A stretch of 64,000 bases of DNA, taken from NCBI GenBank assembly GCA_947650365.1, contig OX393553.1:36671526-36735525 (forward strand), written 5' to 3'. The notes beneath the pieces are model-generated. The model had not been told where the DNA came from, did not search any database, and worked only from the letters and a program-made list of their open reading frames with translations. Below, piece by piece: positions 1 to 12,400 of the stretch; position 1 is the stretch's first letter; each line of letters starts with the position of its first letter. Source of the DNA: Chamaelirium japonicum (taxonomy: Eukaryota > Streptophyta > Magnoliopsida > Liliales > Melanthiaceae). The position numbers and the translations under genes were made by a program.

Positions 1-45
1 TAGCGGCATAGGTCCTGCACCACATCTCTATTTGTCATCTATAGA

Positions 46-281
46 ATGCCCTGCTCTCCTTGGTGGATGAGGAGACTCACTTTGCAGACTGCAGATGACC
101 TTTCCCAATCTCCTGCTCTGTCATGTGGCCTTACTTATCTTCGGCTAGTGCGCTTGCAATTGGCTCCCGCAACACCTCCTTCAGTTCCGTGCTCTGTCAT
201 TACTGTAAGGCGGTTGGTTGGTCACATGAAACCTAACTGTCCGACAAGGGATAGTCACATAATTGTGATCGTTCGATGTGG
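46..281 (+). pseudogene. Possible degenerate gag-like fragment with zinc-knuckle traces
   Basis: Two overlapping frames look like parts of one broken coding sequence. One frame gives LLSLVDEETHFADC and, near 196-215, CHYCKAVG. The other gives LQTADDLSQSP and then GHMKPNC near 222-252. Joined across a frameshift, the pieces would resemble a CCHC zinc knuckle (C-x2-C-x4-H-x4-C) as found in plant retrotransposon Gag proteins. The fragment is cut by the window edge on the left and by the TIR element starting at 286 on the right. It could also be chance similarity; nothing else of a retrotransposon is visible here. Confidence 0.3.
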
Positions 282-285
282 CTAA

Positions 286-2717
286 GGGTGTGTTTGGCAT
301 TGGTTTTGGAGGCCTAGTTTTGTGTCAAAACTAGTTCCGCTTGCCAAACTGGTTTTGGTATAAGATTTTAGTGCGTTTGGGATTCGATTAGAAAATTGGT
401 TTTCCAAAACCAAAACCAGAAAATTATCAAAACCCAAAAGCTGAAATTTTCTGCTTTTGGATTCTTCTTTTGGGTTCTTGAGGCAAGAAGGCAAAACAAT
501 AATTAAAAGAAATTATTGTGAATAACATATATGTTGTAAAGAGAAACTATTGTAAAGAGAAAAAAATTAAAACCAGAAGAATATATACATATCATATTGT
601 AGAGAGAGAAAATTATTATAGAGAGAATCCTTTAGAGAAAATATATGATAGATATAAAAATATTATAGAGAGAAAAATTTTTAAAGAGAAGAATATAGAT
701 AGAGAGTATTAAATAAATAAATATGTAGTGAGAGAAAATATTAAAGATAAAAAATAATATAGAGAGGAAATATTATAGAGAAATATTATAGAGAGAGAAA
801 ATATTATAGAGAGAAAATATTATAGAAAAAAAATATTGTAGAGAGAGAAAATATTATAGAAAGAGAATATTTTAGAGAGAGAAAATATTATAGAAAGATA
901 ATATTTTAGAGAGAGAATATGTTATAGAGAGTAGTTTAGATAGAAAATATTGTAGAGAGAGAAAAAATATAGAGAGGAAAAAAATATTAATAATAGAGAG
1001 AGAAGATATCATAAAGAGAGAAAATATAATAGAAATAGAATATTTTAGAGAGAGAAAATATTATAAAAAGAGAATATTTTAGAGAGAGAAATATTATAGA
1101 GTGGAAACTTAATAGAAATAGGATATTTTAGAGAGAGAAAATATTATAAAAAGAGAATATTTTAGAGAGAGAAAATATTATAGAGAGAATATTTTAGAAA
1201 GAAAAAATATTGTAGAGAGAGAAAATATTATAGAAAGAGAATATTTTGTAGAGTTAAAATATTATAGAAAGATAATATTTTAGAGAAAGAATATATTATA
1301 GAGACTAAAGTTTAGAGAAGAAATATTATAGAGAGAGAAAATAACGTAGATGGAAGAAAAATATTAATTATAGAGAGAAAAGATATCGTAGAGAGAGAAA
1401 ATATTCAAGAGAGAAAATATTATAGAAAGAATATTTTAGAGAGAGAAAATAGTATACAAAGAGAATATTTTAGAGAAAGAAATGTTGTAGAGAGAAAACA
1501 TTATAGAATATGAAATTTTAGAGAGAAAATTATATAGAAAGATAATATTTTAGAGAGAGAAATATTATATAGAGAGAATATTTTAGAAAGAGAAAATATT
1601 GTAGTGAGAGAAAATAACATAAAGAGGAAAAAATATTATACAGAGAAAATATCATAGAGAAAAAATTATATAGAGAAAAAATATTGTTGAAAGAGATCGA
1701 AGATACTGCAGATAGAAAAAATGTTATAGAAAGATAATATTTTATAAAGAGAAAATATTGTAAAGAGAAAATATTGTAGAAAGAGAATATTATAGAAAGA
1801 AAAAATATTGTAAAAAAAAAATATTTTAGAGAGAGAAAATATTGTAAAGAAAAAATATTTTAAAGGGCAAATATTTAAAAGAGAAACTGAATGAGAGAAA
1901 ATATTATAGAGAGAAAATATCATAGAGAGAAAAAATAGGGTAGAGAGAGGAGAAATAATATTGTAGAGAGAAATATTAGAGAAAGTGTAATAGAGAGAAT
2001 ATTTTTAGAGTGAGAGAATCTTGTAGCAAGAGAATATTTTAGAGAGAGAAAATATTATATAATGAGTATATTTTAGAGAGAAAATATTGTAGAGTGATAA
2101 AATATTATGGAATGAGAGTATTTTAGATAGAAAATGACATAGTGAGAAGAGAAAATATTATAGAGAGAAAATATCATAGAAATAATGTTGAAGAGAAAAT
2201 CTTGTAGAAAGAGAAAATATCGTAAAGAGAAAATATTGGAGAGAATATTTTAGAAAAATAAAATATTATAGAGAGAAATTGACATAAGAGATAGAAGAAG
2301 AAAATATCATAAAGAGAAAATATTATAGATAAAAAATATTATAGAAAGAGAAAGTACTCTAAAGAGAAATATTATATAGAGAGAATATAAGCAGAGAGAG
2401 TATTACATAAATAATGTTTTAGAATGAGAAATTATTTGAGAGAAAATGATACAGAGAAAATATTATAAAGAGAATATACTATAGAAAAAGAATGTGATGG
2501 ATAAAATATGTTATATAGATAATATTTTACAAATAAAATATTTAAAAATAGAGGAAATAACTGCAAAACTAGTTTTAGGCTCAAAACTAGTTTTATTGCC
2601 AAATGTTGATAATTCTATAACTGGTTTTTGATAAGCTAAAACTGATTTTACACAAAACTAGTTCTTGGTATTACAAAATAAAAACCTAAAATTTCAAAAC
2701 CAATGCCAAACACACCC
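286..2717. mobile_element. TIR element (Tourist/Harbinger-like shell) filled with a GA/ATATT array
   Basis: The left end reads GGGTGTGTTTGGCATTGG and the right end is its reverse complement (CCAATGCCAAACACACCC). TAA flanks both sides (283-285 and 2718-2720), as expected for PIF/Harbinger-type insertion. Subterminal sequence on both sides contains copies of CAAAACTAGTTTT-like words in opposite orientation. No transposase is present, so the element is non-autonomous. The centre (about 530-2560) is a degenerate tandem array annotated separately. Confidence 0.75.
530..2560. repeat. Degenerate purine-rich tandem array (AGAGAGAAAATATTATAG-type units)
   Basis: About 2 kb is built from short variable units, chiefly AGAGAGAAAATATTATAG and AGAGAATATTTTAG, with nearly all G on the plus strand. 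Unit length drifts around 18-22 bases, with frequent small indels. Open frames in it are low-complexity and not credible genes. The same word family reappears in a partly inverted arrangement at 28250-29700. Confidence 0.85.
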
Positions 2718-2938
2718 TAAGTATTTATCCCACATCATAGAGCCACATAATTGTTTAACTGGAAAGCAAAAAAAGTCCCTATACGGACCTAATTAGCCTT
2801 CGGGATATGGGTCACACACAAACGTTAATTAACCCACAAGAAACTCCTGTGCTCATGAAAGTCGTTTCTTTCCCCAAATGCGGAGCACAATAGCTATCCT
2901 TCCTTCGATTTTCCAAAGTAGGGAGGGAAGGCCATGAC

Positions 2939-3418
2939 TAGGGGTGCCAATGGGTCGTGTCAGATCGGGTTCATGTCGTGTCTAGTTTCGGGTCGTGTCC
3001 AAAACCCCTAGACCTGGACCCGACCCGTTTAACTAATTGTGTCTAGATTCTAAACCCGTACCCGACCCGTTTATAAACTGGTAGATCCGTTAGACCCGTT
3101 TACCACATGGGTTTATTCAGTTGACCCGATCCGACCCGACCCGACCTAACCCGATAGACTCGCTAATACTATATATTACTGTATCGGATTGTGGGTAGAC
3201 CCGATCCAACCCGACTCGACACGACCTATTGAATTTTAAACGAGTCTTCCCATGTCTATCGTGTCCAGACACTAAACCCGGACCCGACCCGTTTATTAAA
3301 CGGGTCTATCGTGTCGACCCGTTTACCACCCGAACCCATTTAGCCCTAACCCAGACCCGCTAACTTTGTGTCGGGTCGTGTCGGGTCTGCCGTATCGGGT
3401 CCAAAATTGCCAGCCCTA
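2939..3418. mobile_element. hAT-type MITE, copy 1 (GGGTCGTGTC family)
   Basis: A 480-bp element starts TAGGGGTGCCAA and ends TTGCCAGCCCTA. It is flanked by a perfect 8-bp target duplication, GCCATGAC (2931-2938 and 3419-3426). The TAGGG ends and 8-bp duplication are typical of hAT elements. The body is built of repeated GACCCG/CGGGTC words. Related copies are at 46383-46869 and 49314-49789. Confidence 0.85.
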
Positions 3419-3426
3419 GCCATGAC

Positions 3427-4235
3427 CCGATTAAAGAAGCCGCCAATGGCTTTCAAGGCACGCGCTATGCACGCAGCCTTGGCTCTCGGACTCCTCCCCA
3501 GTTTGTCTGAGAGTATGTCCCATTGTATGTTCAAAAAGCATTCATTATTGTAATATATTTTTTTCCATACAGTGATTGTGAGTTATAATGCCAGTGAAGC
3601 TATTCACCCATCAGTTTTTCCATCTGGAGCAGACCATCCTGACGTGGCCCCTGATCATAGCCGTCATTTTGCCTGCCAGTTGGGTTGATTGCGATTTACT
3701 TGTCGGGCTCTAGGTGCAACGGGTGGTTGTTATCAGGTGCCACATCAGGATGGTCAGATCTTGATGGCAAACTCGACAGTGCCGATGAGCTTTTTCGGTC
3801 AGAGTAATGCTATATAGCCAACTCATTGGCCAACTTTTGGTTGCCAACGCCTCGTGAAGTGGCCGCACCTAATCGGTGGGACCATTTTCCTTTCGGTCAT
3901 GATATTGCCTTCCAATTTTGCTTAGCGTCAAGAGTCTAATTAATATTTATATATAAAAAACAAACAATATTTGTCATATTAACTGATTTTAGTGGGTTCC
4001 AACAATTAAATTTGGACTTGGCCTTCAAGCTCAATAGTGAAAATGGGTGGGCCCACCCTCTCTCTCCCTCTCTCTCTAAGGGGGAACCTCGAGAGCTTTA
4101 TTTATCAACGTCTTGCAATTACGCGCACCTGATGGTCTTATGCATGTCGGTCGGGATTGAGTGTTACAGGTGCCTGCTCGTGCATCTTGAACAGTTTTAC
4201 AATGCTATTAATCTTAATAATTCTATAATTTTTTA
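3427..4235. other. Intergenic sequence, no gene recognised
   Basis: There is no supported coding region. Near 3806 and 3880 there are short words (GTAATGCTATAT, GTGGGACCATT) that recall MITE ends elsewhere, but I could not pair them into an element. A short (TC)n stretch lies near 4060-4078. Confidence 0.5.
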
Positions 4236-5070
4236 TAAGGATGTGCATGATCCAAACTAAACTGTCCAAACCGACCAAACCAAACCAATCGATGTTGATC
4301 GGTTTCGACATACTTAATGGATCGGATTGGATTGGTTTTCTTAAAAAAAATCAACATATTTAGTTTGGTTGACAAATTTATTAATTTAAAACCAAAAAAT
4401 ACTGAACCGAACCACCATATGTATATATATAGTTGTCATCAATTATTAAGTTGGATTTCGTAGTTTTTATGAACATGAATATTAGGGTAATGACTATTTT
4501 TTTTTCTTTTCTGTTGGACTGGCTAAGCAGCCATAGGACAGGGCGCTAGAGCAAGGGATCAAAGAGGTCCAGAGATTAAAACAGGGGAGGTAGCAAATTT
4601 ATTAATTCTATAATCCAGTGAACATGACATCAATAGCCATGATTCGCACTCGCAAGCAAGACTCAACGGTCTTGAGGGAAAGTTGACTCCATGGTGTTCA
4701 TATCGAGAGTCGAACATGTAATCTCTCCATCAAAAGAGAGAGAAAGTACCACCAGACCAAGAGCTCATAGGTTGGTAATGGTGTCATGCATGTATTATTA
4801 TTGGTAATTTTATATTTTGTTTGTACCATGATAAACAAAAAACTTATGTAGTGTTATTTTGTAACTTATCTAACACGTTAGGATGATCTTTTTTTAAGTT
4901 GAAGCTAGAACCCCATATTGACTAAGGACTAAACTGGCCGTCCAATACAATCTAAACCCATTTTAATTTGATTGGATTGAAATCTAATTTAAGTTCGGTT
5001 CGGATCGGATTGGGAATTCTCAAAATCGACAAAGGTTGGATCTTAGTTTTCGATCCGGTGCACATCCTAA
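4236..5070. mobile_element. Probable hAT-type element (TAAGGATGTGCA ends) carrying an inserted SINE
   Basis: The left end is TAAGGATGTGCA near 4236. The right end is TGCACATCCTAA near 5070, so the termini are near-perfect inverted repeats. The flanking octamers (ATTTTTTA and TCTTTTAC) match only in part, so the target duplication is not proven. The subterminal sequence is rich in AACCGACCAAACC-like words, and a better-preserved relative lies at 49827-50397. The middle is interrupted by the SINE-like copy at 4497-4776. Confidence 0.5.
4497..4776 (-). mobile_element. tRNA-derived SINE-like copy (minus strand)
   Basis: Read on the minus strand, the sequence starts AGCTCTTGGTCTGGTGGTA, which resembles an RNA polymerase III A box. 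Next comes ATGTTCGACTC, B-box-like, then GCTCTAGCGCCCTGTCCTATG, and it ends in an A-rich tail (poly-T at 4497-4507 on the plus strand). The same order of words occurs on the plus strand at 47829-48014. GGTAATG occurs on both sides but is not directly abutting, so the target duplication is uncertain. Confidence 0.55.
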
Positions 5071-5267
5071 TCTTTTACTTCATGATGTGGCACCGGATCC
5101 TGATGTCCGGCCGTGGCATAACAGATGGCTGTGATCTCTGCCATGTCAAACTGTAAAATAAATACGTTTTTTTTTTTTATTGGATAAAATAAATACGTAA
5201 AACTGGTCGGTTGGATAACATTTTTCTATTTAAATAAAAGAAGTCAATAAGTCATGTTTTAAATTAG

Positions 5268-5533
5268 GGTTCTTTTGACGTTGCCTCCCAAATTTTGCCT
5301 TGAATTAGATTTTACCCCCCGTATTTCATTAATCAGACTTTACCCCCCAAACCTAACTGTTCCGTCAACTCACCCCCCCAAAACTTTATTTATTTTCCGT
5401 CAGCTCACCCTTCCTCTTAGATGGTGAGCTGACGGAACAGTTAGTTTGGGGGGGTAAAGTTTAATAAATGAAAATATGGGAGGTAAACTCTAATACAAGG
5501 CAGAATTTGGGGGGCAAAGTCAAAATAACCCTT
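5268..5533. mobile_element. Fold-back MITE, copy 1 (CCCCCAAATTTTGCC family)
   Basis: The whole unit is an imperfect palindrome. The left arm runs GGGTTCTTTTGACGTTGCC and continues with CAAATTTTGCCTTG. The right arm ends with the complementary TTTGGGGGGCAAAGTCAAAATAACCC-type sequence. GTCAGCTCACC and GGTGAGCTGAC meet near the centre. There is no coding capacity. A second copy is at 50957-51237. This copy lies about 440 bp upstream of the LCB2 start codon. Confidence 0.75.
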
Positions 5534-5593
5534 TAAATTAATTACCAACAATTCATTCAATAATCCCCGCGACAAAAGATCAAAGAGATCGAG

Positions 5594-5709
5594 TCACCGA
5601 CTGGACGTTGCACCATTTGGGCCACAGGTCCTCGGTTCGAATCCCACGGGCCACGACCACTGTGGCTGTGCGCTGCGCAGGCGTGGCCACGTGGGCAGAA
5701 TAAAATCGA
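5594..5709 (+). mobile_element. Short SINE-like insertion with B box, upstream of LCB2
   Basis: A polymerase III B-box match, GGTTCGAATCCC, lies at 5634-5645. An A-rich tail (GAATAAAAT) lies near 5697-5706, and 9-bp direct repeats GAGATCGAG flank the unit (5585-5593 and 5710-5718). The A box is weak. The unit is only about 116 bp, so it may be a truncated SINE or a tRNA-like relic. It lies in the LCB2 promoter region. Confidence 0.45.
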
Positions 5710-5898
5710 GAGATCGAGAGACACGGCTAAAGGGATTGGCTGTTTCACCGGTCAACGCTCCTCCCCCCCTTCCTCCCCCCTTCAACGTTCAAACCTCCCC
5801 GTTCACCTCTTCTTCAACCCCTGCGACGCCATTGACGACCGAACCCCTTCATTAAACCCACCACCCCCTTCCTCTCCTTCTCCATCACCCTCCTCAGA

Positions 5899-5923
5899 TC
5901 TCTCTCTCTCTCTCTCTCTCTCT
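5899..5923 (+). promoter_or_regulatory. CT-rich tract in the LCB2 leader/core promoter
   Basis: A (TC)n run lies about 50-70 bases before the LCB2 start codon. Pyrimidine patches and CT runs near transcription starts are common in plant promoters and 5' leaders. I see no convincing TATA box just upstream. The functional role is inferred. Confidence 0.4.
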
Positions 5924-5970
5924 GACCTCTCGCTTGCTGTCTGATCTCTGAGAACTCCGGATCGAGAAGG

Positions 5971-6381
5971 ATGGTGAGGTTACCGTACCTGACAGCCCTG
6001 ACGACCCTCTTCAGCTACGGCCTGCTCTTCGCGTTTGGGCAGCTGAGAGATCTCGTCCGGAAGTTCCTCGATTGGTCCAAATCCCAAAACCTCCAGGTCC
6101 GCGACACCCCCCGCTGTCCCCATTGGGGTTTCACAGATTTCGCAATTTCCTTCTGTACTTCCGTTTGATTTAGATCACTGAAAGAAATTTGGTTTTTTTT
6201 TTGGATTAGGGTTACGCGCCGATCTGTTTGGGGCTCGAGGATTTCTACACCCGACGTCTCTATCTCCGCATTCAGGTGCCTTCATGTCTCATCCTCCTCT
6301 TTTAGGGCTTCTCTTGAGATCTCGCTGGTTTCCTTGGTTTGATATGTTATTTGGATGAAGAAAAGAATTAAGGGTTGTTTC

Positions 6382-6415
<34 letters not shown>

Positions 6416-9400
6416 TTTTTTTTTTTATCATGTTGATCTTTTTATGGTAAAGACTGCTTTTTGGAATTTTTTGAAACTATGACTGTTGAGCCCTTTTGAT
6501 CTCTATACAACCCAATTAGATTAAACAAGGATAACCCAACAATAGATTAGCCTGATGCCTTTTGGTTTGACTCTTTTTGAAGATAGATCTGAAAGAAGAG
6601 GATTATAGTTATTGGGTTCGATTTACTGAACTCGATGCCGAGAAATGATCGGTATTATAGCATGATCTTGCTTAATTACAATAAAATTAGTAAAAAGAAC
6701 AAGCTTGGAGGCAAAGGTAAGTAGTCGGACTTCGAAGAAGGGTTCATCAATCATGGTGACAAAACCCTCTTTCCGACCTAGCTCTTGGAACATTAAGAGC
6801 GCAAAATTTATAGGTGGTTCGAATCCCTAAAGAGGGAATTCATGGTAACCTTTTAATTTGATCTTGAGGCAATCTGAAATTGAGTATGTTGCTCTAATGC
6901 TTGACAACGCATGCAAGTTGTGAAATTTGGTGTTGCTAGAGTAGGTGTCTCCTGAACTAGAGCAATTGATCTGAAGGAGATTGTTGGGTTAGAAGGCCCC
7001 TGAAAATAGTTCAGGCATAGGTAGTTAAAAATATTTTAACACTTGTCTACTTTGGCAGGATTGTTTCGGTCGACCGATTGCAAGTGCACCAGATGCTTGG
7101 ATTGACGTTGTTGAGCGTCAATCGAATGACAATAACAAGACACTCCAGTGAGTTTTACCATTTTCTTTCTCTCTCAAAACTTATGGTTTGCATATTCGTG
7201 ATTAAGTCAATATTTGGGACATTTATAGCGTGAAAGGTGATGCATATCTTTCTTTCTAGGGTTTGACAGAAGATAATAGAAATTCACTTTCATTCTCCAC
7301 CTCCGTTGCTTATTATTGCAATTAGTACTATGTTGCGTGTTTTCTTCGCAGGATGGATTGTAGCTAACTCTCTCTTTAATGCAGACGGACCTCAAACACG
7401 AGTAAATGCCTCAACCTAGGGTCGTACAACTACCTCGGTTTTGCAGCAGCAGACGAATACTGCACACCCCGTGTTATCGAGTCTTTGAAGAAATACTCAC
7501 CAAGCACATGCAGTGTCCGTGTCGACGGGGGTAGGAATTTTCTGCTTATTATGATTGAAAAAAATGCTCTTTCTTGATGTGTTTAGGATTTAGCTGATTC
7601 CACGTGGTATGGTATTAGGAACCACTAAATTGCACACCGACCTGGAGGAATTAGTCGCACGATTTGTTGGAAAACCGGCTGCTATTCTTTTCGGCATGGG
7701 TTATGTGACGAACTCGGCCATTATTCCTGCTCTCATCGGGAAGGTTTGTACAATTGCCAAGGGATTTTATTAGCCTGTGGAGTACATGAAAGTATGAAAC
7801 CTTCAAACATGAGTTTGGATTAACTGACTGCGGCTTCGCTTATCATGATCATATACAGGGAGGGCTGATAATAAGTGATTCTTTAAACCATAATTCAATC
7901 GTCAATGGTGCTCGAGGATCAGGTGCAACAGTACGGGTCTTCCAACATAATAGTAAGTTTCAATACATGGTGCATGACTATGCTCAGATGAACAGCTTTT
8001 TACGGGAAATTTTATAATTTTGCTATTGTGCTTGCAGCTCCGTCGCACTTGGAAGAGGTCCTGAGAGAGCAGATCTCCGAGGGGCAGCCACGTACTCATA
8101 GACCGTGGAAAAAGATAATTGTTATTGTTGAGGGAATCTATAGTATGGAAGGGGAGCTTTGCAAACTTCCTGAGATCATTACTGTCTGCAAGAAATATAA
8201 GGTCTGACCTTCTGATTTCATGCATTTTTGATGATTTGTTCTAAGCTTCTCATTTGTATAGAGTGACTTTGAAGTGGCACTTTTTAAGCTCTAATAGGCA
8301 TAAGCCAATTTGGAGTAGTTTTAAAAGATCACTTAGCAGTGGCAGCCTTATGTTTGTCCTCTGGTTGCACGAGCTTAAATTGCCTAGCCAAAATGGTAGG
8401 TTTCCTTACCCTCCATTCGGCTCTTTAGATTTCTTGGCATGCTCCTCTCTTGCCAAGTCACCTTGGTCTGGTTTTCAGCACTAATCTTAATGGGTTGACA
8501 TCTGGTTTACAGTCGGTCCCAGTCGTCCTTATGGTCCACCCCATAATGATGGGATAAGACATGGATGATGATGGCTTCGAGGGTTGACATCTGGTTTACA
8601 GTTGGTCCCAAATCCCAACTGTCCTTACAGTCAACCCCATAATGATGGGATAAGACATGGATGGTCATGACTTAGCATTGGCACTTTCAGCTCTAATGCA
8701 AGATCAAAAGGCAATCTGGATTTATTTTATCTTTGGGATGCAAAGCATTTGAGGAACTATGGCCAACATTATATCTTCTTTTTGAGTAGGCATACACATA
8801 CTTAGATGAGGCCCACAGCATTGGCGCAATTGGTAAATCAGGCAAAGGTGTTTGTGAGCTCCTTGGAGTGGATCCAGCAGATGTAGACATTATGATGGGA
8901 ACTTTTACGAAATCTTTTGGATCTTGTGGTGGTTATATCGGCGCATCAAAGGTTAAATTTCTCTCCTTTACCACACCATGATTGTTTCTTTAATCATCAA
9001 ATAAACATTCGGGCAAGATTGTGAGCCTAAAAAATCTCTCTCGTCTTCATCAGGAAATAATTCAGTATTTGAAACACACCTGTCCGGCACATCTGTATGC
9101 GACTTCAATGTCACCACCCGCTGTAGAACAAGTTATATCTGCCATTAAGGTGGTTCTTGGAGAGGATGGGTCTAATAGAGGTACGAAGGATTATCCTTGC
9201 TACCTTTTGTTTTTAGCTTCAGCATGTCTGATGCCATGGAAGTTAGATCGACGCTAATGTGTGGCTTGTTTGGTTGTGGCAGGGGCTCAGAAACTTGCAC
9301 AAATTCGTGATAACAGCAATTTCTTTCGATCAGAACTTCAGAAGATGGGGTTTGAGGTTCTTGGGGATAATGATTCACCCGTGATGCCGATAATGCTTTA

Positions 9401-12400
9401 CAACCCTGGAAAAATACCTGCCTTTTCACGGGAGTGTCTCAGGCAGAATGTGAGTATGAAAGTTTTTTTTACAAAGTATAACATGTGTTTCCTACCTTGT
9501 GAATCAAAACTGCATGCAATCCCTGTGGACATAACATCATTGTCGAGAACTCTATCTTAACCTCTTAGACATGTCTGACCACCTTATTTGCTTGTTATAA
9601 CTTCAGTTATTAGAACTTTAACCTTATCTATTACTTGATAGGGCATTTTAATCGTAAAATGCCATAGTTCAACTTCAACATACATTAACCGGTAAAGAAT
9701 TTGTTGGTTGCCCCTTTTTGGGTGTATACTGTGTACATATTTCCATAAGTATTATTGCAACAGGCAGGATAAGCTTGTCATAATCTGTTTATCTAAAGTG
9801 CACATTGATTTGAGAAATTAGGGGTTTTCTTCTTTTTGTGCCTACATCTTTACTTGAAATTGTATTATGGTTCTCTATCATGGTTGCATCTTTTTATTTT
9901 TGTCTGTCTACCCCTAAATTATTAAAGGCTATGCTGTGAAGTATATCCACCTCTGTAGCATTAGCATCCATGATTACCTCTAAAACTATGTTTTATGAGT
10001 CTATTGCTCAATGTTAATACAGTCATATGGCTCTCTTGGCTGAGCTCCCTTATGCAAGGGATCATCTCATGTTTTGCATATTAGAGACAGAGAAAGCACA
10101 CTTGTCCTTCAGGCATGTCTTAAGTGGAGTGCATTCCTTACTTTTTTCCTGTCCTGACCTAATACAATCTTCTATGGATCATGGATAAAAATATCGGTCG
10201 CGGACAAATTATCGGCCGGCCGAAAAACCGGTTCGAACCGGGTGGTACGAACCGGTATCAGTCTGAACCAGGCCATACCGGTGTGAATTGATTTTTGGTT
10301 TCAAAAAAATTTGAAAAAATAACCAAAAAATTCAGAATAATCTAAAATACTGGTTTGTGATGTTTTTTTTCATTAGTAAACTAGTTATAGGTATGAACTG
10401 GTCTTTTTAAGTTATAAAGTCATTGTTTTCACTGTATGATTCTAAATTGTGGAATTTGATATAGTTATTAAATTGTATGTGTTAGATTAGCTTAGTATTA
10501 TGCTTAGGAATTACAAAACACAATTCATGACCATTGCACAAACATGAATTACACAACTAACACGACTACATGAGCCATATTTTACAATTTCACATAATGA
10601 ACACAAATTCATAGTTCTAAGACTCCTGAAATGTTTAACAAATAAAATGCATATCCATATCTATAGATGTAAGCTTTGATGGCATAGATCTGGCCCATAT
10701 CAACATTTTCACCACAATTATTTGGTTTATTTTCAAAAAAAATGCAAAAAAAGAAAAGAAAATTGAAAACCACCCAAATTTGCATGAACCGATCATGCAA
10801 ATTTGGAGATGATGCTTATAGATCTAAGATTTGATGGCATAGATCTGGTCCATTTCAATATTTTCACCACAATTATTTGATTTTTTTCAAAAAAAATACA
10901 ACAAAACAAAAGAAAAAAAAAATTATGAAAACATACCTTCAAATGTGATTTTGATTTTGCAAATCCGAGTTTTTGGCTTCAAATCTTGCAAATCCAGCTA
11001 GTATGGAGCTTCACCTTATTTGGGAATGAAGAAAGATGCCCAAAAAAATGAAACCGGAATGAAGAAACCTCCCAAAACTATGCCTAATACTCGGAACCGG
11101 TTCAAAACTGCCGGTTCGAACCGGTATTTGGTCGAACTGGTCGGTATTTACACGATTTGATCCTCGCGACCAATATCGACTGAATACCAATGCGGTTCGG
11201 TCCGGTTCCCGGTTTGAACCTACCTTAACCTTGCAGTTTCAAAATCCTAAATCCACGACCAGGGATTGTTGCCTTACCAAGAGGCAAGGTTTGAAATTTT
11301 GGTTTCAACCATCATTTCGACCCCTCCAAAAAACGGCATATTTTGTGAAATATTGCGAAATATCAATATCGCGAAATTTGCATTTCGATATATATAAAAA
11401 AAGAAATATTTCAATTTAACTTCACTAATGTTAAAAATCCCTATTGTGGTATCAAAGATTGGATTGCTCTCATCAAAAGGTTATTCTCTACTCCTCCATC
11501 TGGTGTCTTGTTAATCTTCAGTTCTATATTAGCTGTATTACATTAGCATATAGTTTTTCATCCGATGAAGCAATTATGCATAATAACTTGAATGTTTATT
11601 ATCAAAGAAGAACATCTTATGCCTATATCTGCTATTTATAGTATTTTAAAGTCAAAAATATTGTTTAACAACTTGTTATCATACTCTAACGTTACAATCC
11701 TTGGCCGAATTGTGTAGGTTGCTGTCGTGACTGTTGCATTTCCCGCGACGCCGCTTCTCCTTGCCAGAGCTCGCATATGCATATCTGCTTCACACTCCAG
11801 GGAAGACCTGATAAAAGGATTGGAGGTAGATTTCCCCCCTTTTTTTCAATTTTATATTTCTTAGGGCCCACTTATCTTTTACATTCATGATTCATCAGTA
11901 TTCCAGATCACACATGTTAGAGCATCTCCAACGTATGCTCTACATATTTGGAGGCCAAAATCTCCAAATTTGGAGGAGATTCTTTTTTGGAGGGGGTTGA
12001 ACCCCAACACCCAATCCCCCCCCCCCCCCCCCCCCCCCCAAAACAAAAAACAAAGACACATACACACAATTTTAGCCTCCATTTGTTTATTGATTTTAAA
12101 GAATCTGTTCAATTTTAGTCTCATTTTAAAGGTATTGGTGAGATATTTCCAACGTTATAATTTTCGTAAAAAATGGGTTAGTTTAATTAAATTTACATCG
12201 AGTTTATATAATCTCTATTGCCAAAAACTCATATTTTTTTAATAAGTCGCGATAAAACACGCCTTATTCAGTAAACGTTCGCTATGCCACTTTTTCCTGA
12301 TTTTATGTAAAAAGTCATGATTTTCACGTTTTAATCCCGATTAATTACGTTTTAATACCGTCATGTACTGCTCAAAAAACCTGTTGGAACATCTTTATAT

